64,000 nt of DNA. Source: Physcomitrium patens. Its lineage: Eukaryota; Streptophyta; Bryopsida; Funariales; Funariaceae. The stretch lies in the NCBI RefSeq assembly GCF_000002425.4, contig NC_037257.1, positions 14,073,232 through 14,137,231 on the forward strand. The letters run 5' to 3'. The position numbers and the translations under genes are program-made. Of this stretch, positions 62,918-64,000 are shown in pieces. A model generated the notes under the pieces. That model searched no databases, was not told where the DNA came from, and was given only the letters and a program-made list of their open reading frames with translations. Numbering within the stretch: the stretch's first letter is position 1; every line of letters starts with the position of its first letter.

Positions 62918-64000
62918 AACAAACAATGCATTTATCACCATCTGCAAAACCTCAGTCAATCACAAAGCATCTTCCAAATCTTTCTCCCCACAATTAAAAT
63001 TCTGTTCAGAATAATTCCAATAGAATAAAATGCTTCTTTATGATCCACCATCCTCTTTTCCTTCTTTTTGTACTGATCTGACTAAGAAATAAAGAAAAAT
63101 AAATGTAGTGTTTTTTTTAAAAAATTAAAATAAATGAATCTAGTATACAATGATTTTCATCTTTAACATCTTTGAGAAAAACAACATTGACACCAATCAT
63201 TGTACATAAATCAACATAATATTGTTCTAAATTACATATTTTAAATTTGATTGAACTCCTATTTATACTTTAAAAGCATAATTGAACGTGATTAATATAT
63301 GGTAAGTATGTAATTTCTGAGTTTATTTTACACGTAAACTAAAAAATATAACTAAATATGCATCTTAGATTCTATTGATTTTCTCAATCAAATCAAGTAA
63401 GAGCAAACTCTAGTCATATATTACGGTTTAAAGTAGCTTCAAAAACAATGTAATAGCTGTTACAAGAATACTCTTTTATGCATTAATGTCAACATTGAAT
63501 AAAAGTCAATCACTTATGATCCAATAAAAAAATGAATAAATTAATACATATACAAAATTAACCATTTTCTAACTCTACATACCTGTGGTTAGATAAAATA
63601 AATAAGCATAAATTTCATGTCCCTTCTTCATCTTTAATTTGACCTTTATTTCTTTAACATTTTTTATTATATTTTACATGATTATTTACAACTAAAAAGA
63701 ATTATAAATATATATTTTTTGAACAATTGATGGTTCAAAATATTAGTTTTATCATAAAGTTTTATTTTTTTGTAATTTTATACTCAATCCATTTTGCAAA
63801 ATTTCCATTACATCTTCAGTACCTTGAAATTATCACTTCATGAACAAAAATAAGTAAATAATATAAATGAATATCTATTAAAAAAAATTATTTGTTAAAA
63901 AAATATTAAATATTAAAGAATTTTTTAAACTTATATTTTGACTTTTTTTTTTTTTTTTTTTATTCCATCGATATATTATGATTTTTAAAATTCTTTTTAT

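Larger units (their letters stand above)
59400..64000. other. AT-rich intergenic DNA to the window end
   Basis: No conserved open frame is seen. It holds AT, AATA and ATTT simple repeats (near 60011-60038, 60583-60626, 61540-61580 and 62205-62228) and two short tandem duplications listed separately. A less AT-rich patch at about 61590-62040 is unique and unclassified; I found no hairpin long enough or frame conserved enough to call a gene. Confidence 0.55.

Overview
The window reads as nuclear DNA of a land plant. It holds a plant-type NADH-glutamate synthase (large and small subunits fused, with a plastid-like leader), a beta-tubulin with the usual plant three-exon layout, eIF5, and a plant-type D-2-hydroxyacid dehydrogenase. 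GC-rich exons and leaders sit in very AT-rich, retroelement-filled intergenic DNA. A bryophyte, most likely a moss, is my best guess. That is an inference from style; no marker here proves it.

Layout. 1-12200 is AT-rich and dominated by fossil Ty3/gypsy elements, including a striking pair of about 2.1 kb near-identical inverted repeats (2044-4142 and 9514-11622) around a second gypsy fossil. 12380-14860 holds the intronless eIF5 gene on the + strand. 14860-23420 is mostly non-coding, with two weak minus-strand coding remnants near 15.8-16.6 kb, three copies of a long-TIR MITE family, and a GC-rich block leading into the next gene. 23424-35251 is the 25-exon NADH-GOGAT gene on the + strand; I placed each exon from reading-frame continuity and splice sites.

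35.6-49.8 kb is a nested set of elements between the 3' ends of GOGAT and beta-tubulin. A decayed PIF/Harbinger DNA transposon is split by a minus-strand gypsy fossil with target duplication CCTAT, and that fossil is split by a plus-strand gypsy fossil with target duplication ATTTT. 50134-51838 is beta-tubulin (minus, 3 exons). 52.4-55.5 kb is AT-rich with no gene. 55577-59293 is a 9-exon D-isomer-specific 2-hydroxyacid dehydrogenase (minus). 59.4-64 kb is AT-rich DNA with simple and short tandem repeats.

The four genes are housekeeping genes from unrelated pathways: translation start, ammonium assimilation, the cytoskeleton and 2-hydroxyacid metabolism. Nothing suggests they work as a cluster. 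The noteworthy content is structural: the palindrome, the dated nest of transposons and the local MITE family.
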